From Sphingobacterium sp. JB170 (GTDB taxonomy: Bacteria; Bacteroidota; Bacteroidia; Sphingobacteriales; Sphingobacteriaceae): a stretch of DNA of 64,000 nucleotides. Of this stretch, positions 62,101 through 64,000 are shown one piece after another. The first letter of the stretch is position 1, and each line of letters starts with the position of its first letter. The notes under the pieces were generated by a model that was not told the origin of the DNA, did no database searches, and saw only the letters and a list, made by a program, of their open reading frames with translations. Where the stretch lies: NCBI RefSeq assembly GCF_900163865.1, contig NZ_FUKU01000037.1, positions 33,000 to 96,999 on the forward strand, written 5' to 3'. The translations under genes were made by a program, and so were the position numbers.

Positions 62101-62874
62101 TTGCAAAATAACACATTTTCTGGACTTAACCTTAGACAAAATTTAATTGTGCTTGAAGAGGTAACCTCCACCAATGATTATTTAAAACTACTTTTGTCAA
62201 ATATTAAGCCACTTGCCGAAGGGACTGCCATTATGACAAAGCATCAATCTCAAGGGAGAGGCCAACGGGGAACCGCGTGGCTAACAAAGCCCGAGGAGAA
62301 CCTTACCGTCAGCTTTCTATTGTACCCAAATAGCTTACCCGTACAGCACGCCTTCAACCTAAACATCCTAGTATCGCTGGGTGTCCATCAATGGCTAACC
62401 CACTATATAAAAGATGTATATATAAAATGGCCGAATGACATATTTGTCGGTCAAAAAAAAATAGGCGGTATATTAATTGAAAACCAATTACGGGGCGCAA
62501 TGGTCAAATCATCGATCGTTGGTATTGGAATTAATATCAATCAGCAAGATTTCCCAGATTCGCTAAAAACATCAGCAACTTCTTTAAAGCAGCATTTAAA
62601 ATCGGCTAAAAACCTAGATATAGAAGCGTGCTGTCGTGACATGCTCACTCAAATTTTTACGTTATACAAACAATCGGACCTCAAGCATCCAGAAAAAATA
62701 AGAGCCGCTTACACCGCGTTATTATTAATGCACGGGAAACCTGCGTTATTTGAAGTCAACGAGAAACAAATAGAAGGCACTATCCAAGGGGTTGATTCGT
62801 TAGGGAGGTTAATCGTTTTAATTGGCCAATCGACCCAATCCTTTGATCTTAAGGAAATTCGCCTCCTAATTTAA
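62101..62874 (+). CDS. birA: Biotin--[acetyl-CoA-carboxylase] ligase
   Basis: 257 residues from TTG 62101, whose product begins QNNTFSGLNLRQNLIVLEEV; the longer TTG start at 62068 lies inside the promoter. Ligase core: EEVTSTNDYLK, TKHQSQGRGQRGTAW (biotin-binding GRGRRG-type loop), NLTVSFLLYP, IKWPNDIFVGQKKIGGILIE and GIGININQ. No N-terminal DNA-binding helix-turn-helix, so it is a monofunctional ligase, not a repressor. Transfers biotin to carboxylase carrier proteins. Confidence 0.92.
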   Translation: MQNNTFSGLNLRQNLIVLEEVTSTNDYLKLLLSNIKPLAEGTAIMTKHQSQGRGQRGTAWLTKPEENLTVSFLLYPNSLPVQHAFNLNILVSLGVHQWLTHYIKDVYIKWPNDIFVGQKKIGGILIENQLRGAMVKSSIVGIGININQQDFPDSLKTSATSLKQHLKSAKNLDIEACCRDMLTQIFTLYKQSDLKHPEKIRAAYTALLLMHGKPALFEVNEKQIEGTIQGVDSLGRLIVLIGQSTQSFDLKEIRLLI

Positions 62875-62886
62875 CAACAAAATTAC

Positions 62887-62917
62887 TTGTTTCACACAGC
62901 GAGGCTTATTACCTTTG
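62887..62917 (+). promoter_or_regulatory. Promoter of the DsbD-alpha-like gene
   Basis: TTG 62887-62889, 20-base spacer, TACCTTTG 62910-62917, matching the Bacteroidota consensus. Leader of about 67 bases contains a 6-bp hairpin (62939-62944/62951-62956). Confidence 0.68.
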
Positions 62918-62990
62918 TGCCACAATTAGCGGATAATTTAAACCTACTGGGGTTTAGGTCGTCCAACTAGAAAGGTAAAACATCATAAAT

Positions 62991-63440
62991 ATGAAAAAAT
63001 TAAGCTTATTAATGGCGCTTGTTCTGTTTAGTGTTGCAGGTGCGGTAGCTCAAATTTACAACCCCGTAACGTGGTCCGTTGCATCTAAAAAACTAAATAA
63101 CAATGAAGCCGTTGTGTTTGTAAAAGCAACTATTGAACAAGGGTGGAATATATATGGCCTACAAGTTCCTGATGGCGGCCCTATCTCCACGTCTTTTAAG
63201 TTTACACCGTCAAAAGAATACACTTTAAACGGTAAAGTTGCGGCGCCGGCGCCAAAATCAAAATTTGAGAAATTGTTCAACATGGACGTCCCATACTATA
63301 TCAATGAAGTTACCTTTCAGCAAAAAGTAAAACTCACTAAAGGGCAAACGAATGTTAAAGGTGTAGTTGAATTTATGGCGTGCGACAAAGAGCGCTGTCT
63401 ACCTCCTGAAGAATACGCTTTCACAGTCACAATTAAGTAG
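62991..63440 (+). CDS. Exported DsbD N-terminal (alpha) domain protein
   Basis: 149 residues. Signal peptide 1-20 (SLLMALVLFSVAGAVAQ). The rest matches the DsbD alpha immunoglobulin-like domain: NPVTWSVASKKL, TIEQGWNIYGLQVPDGGP and the redox pair MACDKERCLPP (C-x5-C), equivalent to the alpha-domain cysteines of E. coli DsbD. Here it is a free-standing periplasmic protein directly before a DsbD-type membrane gene, with a terminator between them. Confidence 0.9.
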   Translation: MKKLSLLMALVLFSVAGAVAQIYNPVTWSVASKKLNNNEAVVFVKATIEQGWNIYGLQVPDGGPISTSFKFTPSKEYTLNGKVAAPAPKSKFEKLFNMDVPYYINEVTFQQKVKLTKGQTNVKGVVEFMACDKERCLPPEEYAFTVTIK

Positions 63441-63463
63441 TATTTACGAATAATAGAATACGA

Positions 63464-63490
63464 AAGGCGGTGGTTTACCGCCTTTTTTTT
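63464..63490 (+). terminator. Intrinsic terminator after the DsbD-alpha-like gene
   Basis: AAGGCGGT (63464-63471), 5-base loop, exact complement (63477-63484), then a T-run to 63490. Ends the short transcript before the dsbD gene at 63517. Confidence 0.92.
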
Positions 63491-63516
63491 ATTTTAGCAT
63501 CTTATTGATTGAAACT

Positions 63517-64000
63517 ATGCATTTATTCCTTAGATACGTTGTAGTTCTACAAATTTTTATCTTCTCCTTTATTCATATATCTTTTGCACAACAGGATACA
63601 TTAATTTCCTTTGATGAGCTCGAGTTCACTAGTGGCGAAGCGGAAAACAGCGACTCTCCAACAAATACTGGAGAGCCCTTAATAGAAATTCCCGAGGACC
63701 TTGAGTTCACTGATGGAGCGGCACAAGACCTTACGTCGCAAAATAGCGCAGGGGATGACGTGCCAGCTGCTATGCCAGTAGAATCGCAAGAGAAAGCCTC
63801 TCTTTGGGGAATATTCATCGCAGGCATCCTAGGCGGCTTTGCAGCCTTTATCATGCCCTGCATCTTTCCGATGGTCCCCCTGACGGTAAGCTTTTTTACT
63901 AAAAAGGCCGGATCGCGCATGAAGGCTGTGTCCCAAGCGCTGCTGTATGGTATTTTTATCATTGTCATTTATGTTGCACTGGGCATGCTCATCACCATTA
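63517..64000 (+). CDS. Thiol:disulfide interchange protein DsbD-like, transmembrane part (gene runs off right edge)
   Basis: 161 codons present from ATG 63517, 3' end outside the window. Signal segment (FLRYVVVLQIFIFSFIHISFA), then an acidic linker of about 80 residues with two similar motifs (LEFTSGEA and LEFTDGAA), then the membrane domain starting LWGIFIAGILGGFAAFIMPCIFPMVPLTVSFFTK, split here for length at about residues 98-131. The Cys in MPCIFP is the first redox Cys of the DsbD beta domain. It lacks the alpha domain, which is encoded by the preceding gene. A C-terminal thioredoxin (gamma) domain is expected past the edge. Confidence 0.88.
   Translation, partial: MHLFLRYVVVLQIFIFSFIHISFAQQDTLISFDELEFTSGEAENSDSPTNTGEPLIEIPEDLEFTDGAAQDLTSQNSAGDDVPAAMPVESQEKASLWGIFIAGILGGFAAFIMPCIFPMVPLTVSFFTKKAGSRMKAVSQALLYGIFIIVIYVALGMLITI

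Overview
The window looks like chromosomal DNA of a Bacteroidota bacterium, most likely family Sphingobacteriaceae (Pedobacter/Sphingobacterium/Olivibacter-like). The basis is SusC/SusD pairs, an ECF sigma/FecR switch, a short NuoG inside a complete 14-gene nuo operon, an exbB-exbD-exbD-tonB operon, and repeated copies of the Bacteroidota promoter element TAnnTTTG. This is inferred from gene content; no 16S rRNA or database match was available. No tRNA, rRNA, CRISPR array, insertion sequence or prophage was seen.

Left part (1-18.5 kb, almost all minus strand). A truncated SusC-type receptor runs off the left edge. It is preceded by a wall-recycling group: NagA, a DigH/GHL10-like lipoprotein and an AmpD/AmiD-like amidase. 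Next come a CpsB-type PHP phosphatase, mannose-1-phosphate guanylyltransferase and a DEDDh exonuclease. Then follows a complete nutrient-uptake locus: ECF sigma, FecR, SusC with STN domain, SusD, a beta-helix lipoprotein and a phosphodiester-glycosidase lipoprotein.

Middle (18.8-25 kb, plus strand). A secreted M28 peptidase, a DUF5686 outer-membrane protein, a crotonase and an AI-2E-type permease. From 25.0 to 38.2 kb (minus) lies nuoA to nuoN in canonical order. nuoA and nuoB each have a recognisable promoter. NuoG lacks the large molybdopterin-type domain.

38.2-44.7 kb (minus). A TonB energisation operon (exbB, two exbD, tonB, a small membrane protein, a PstS-like lipoprotein, a TPR protein). 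Upstream of it is a previously unannotated 41-codon reading frame with its own -7 box and a perfect 16-bp palindrome. After a SUI1-family factor and a lipid kinase comes metK. Its leader folds as a SAM-II riboswitch of the long-loop type.

Right part. A six-gene membrane cluster (SpoIIM, multi-TM protein, DUF4129, DUF4350, MoxR, DUF58) is divergent from an RDD protein. trmB and GDP-fucose synthase diverge from overlapping promoters. Then come an envelope-stress-like trio (YtxH, holin-like, unknown), a rhomboid protease, a LUD protein, FtsH, RsfS, BirA, and a DsbD whose alpha domain is a separate gene. The transmembrane DsbD gene runs off the right edge.
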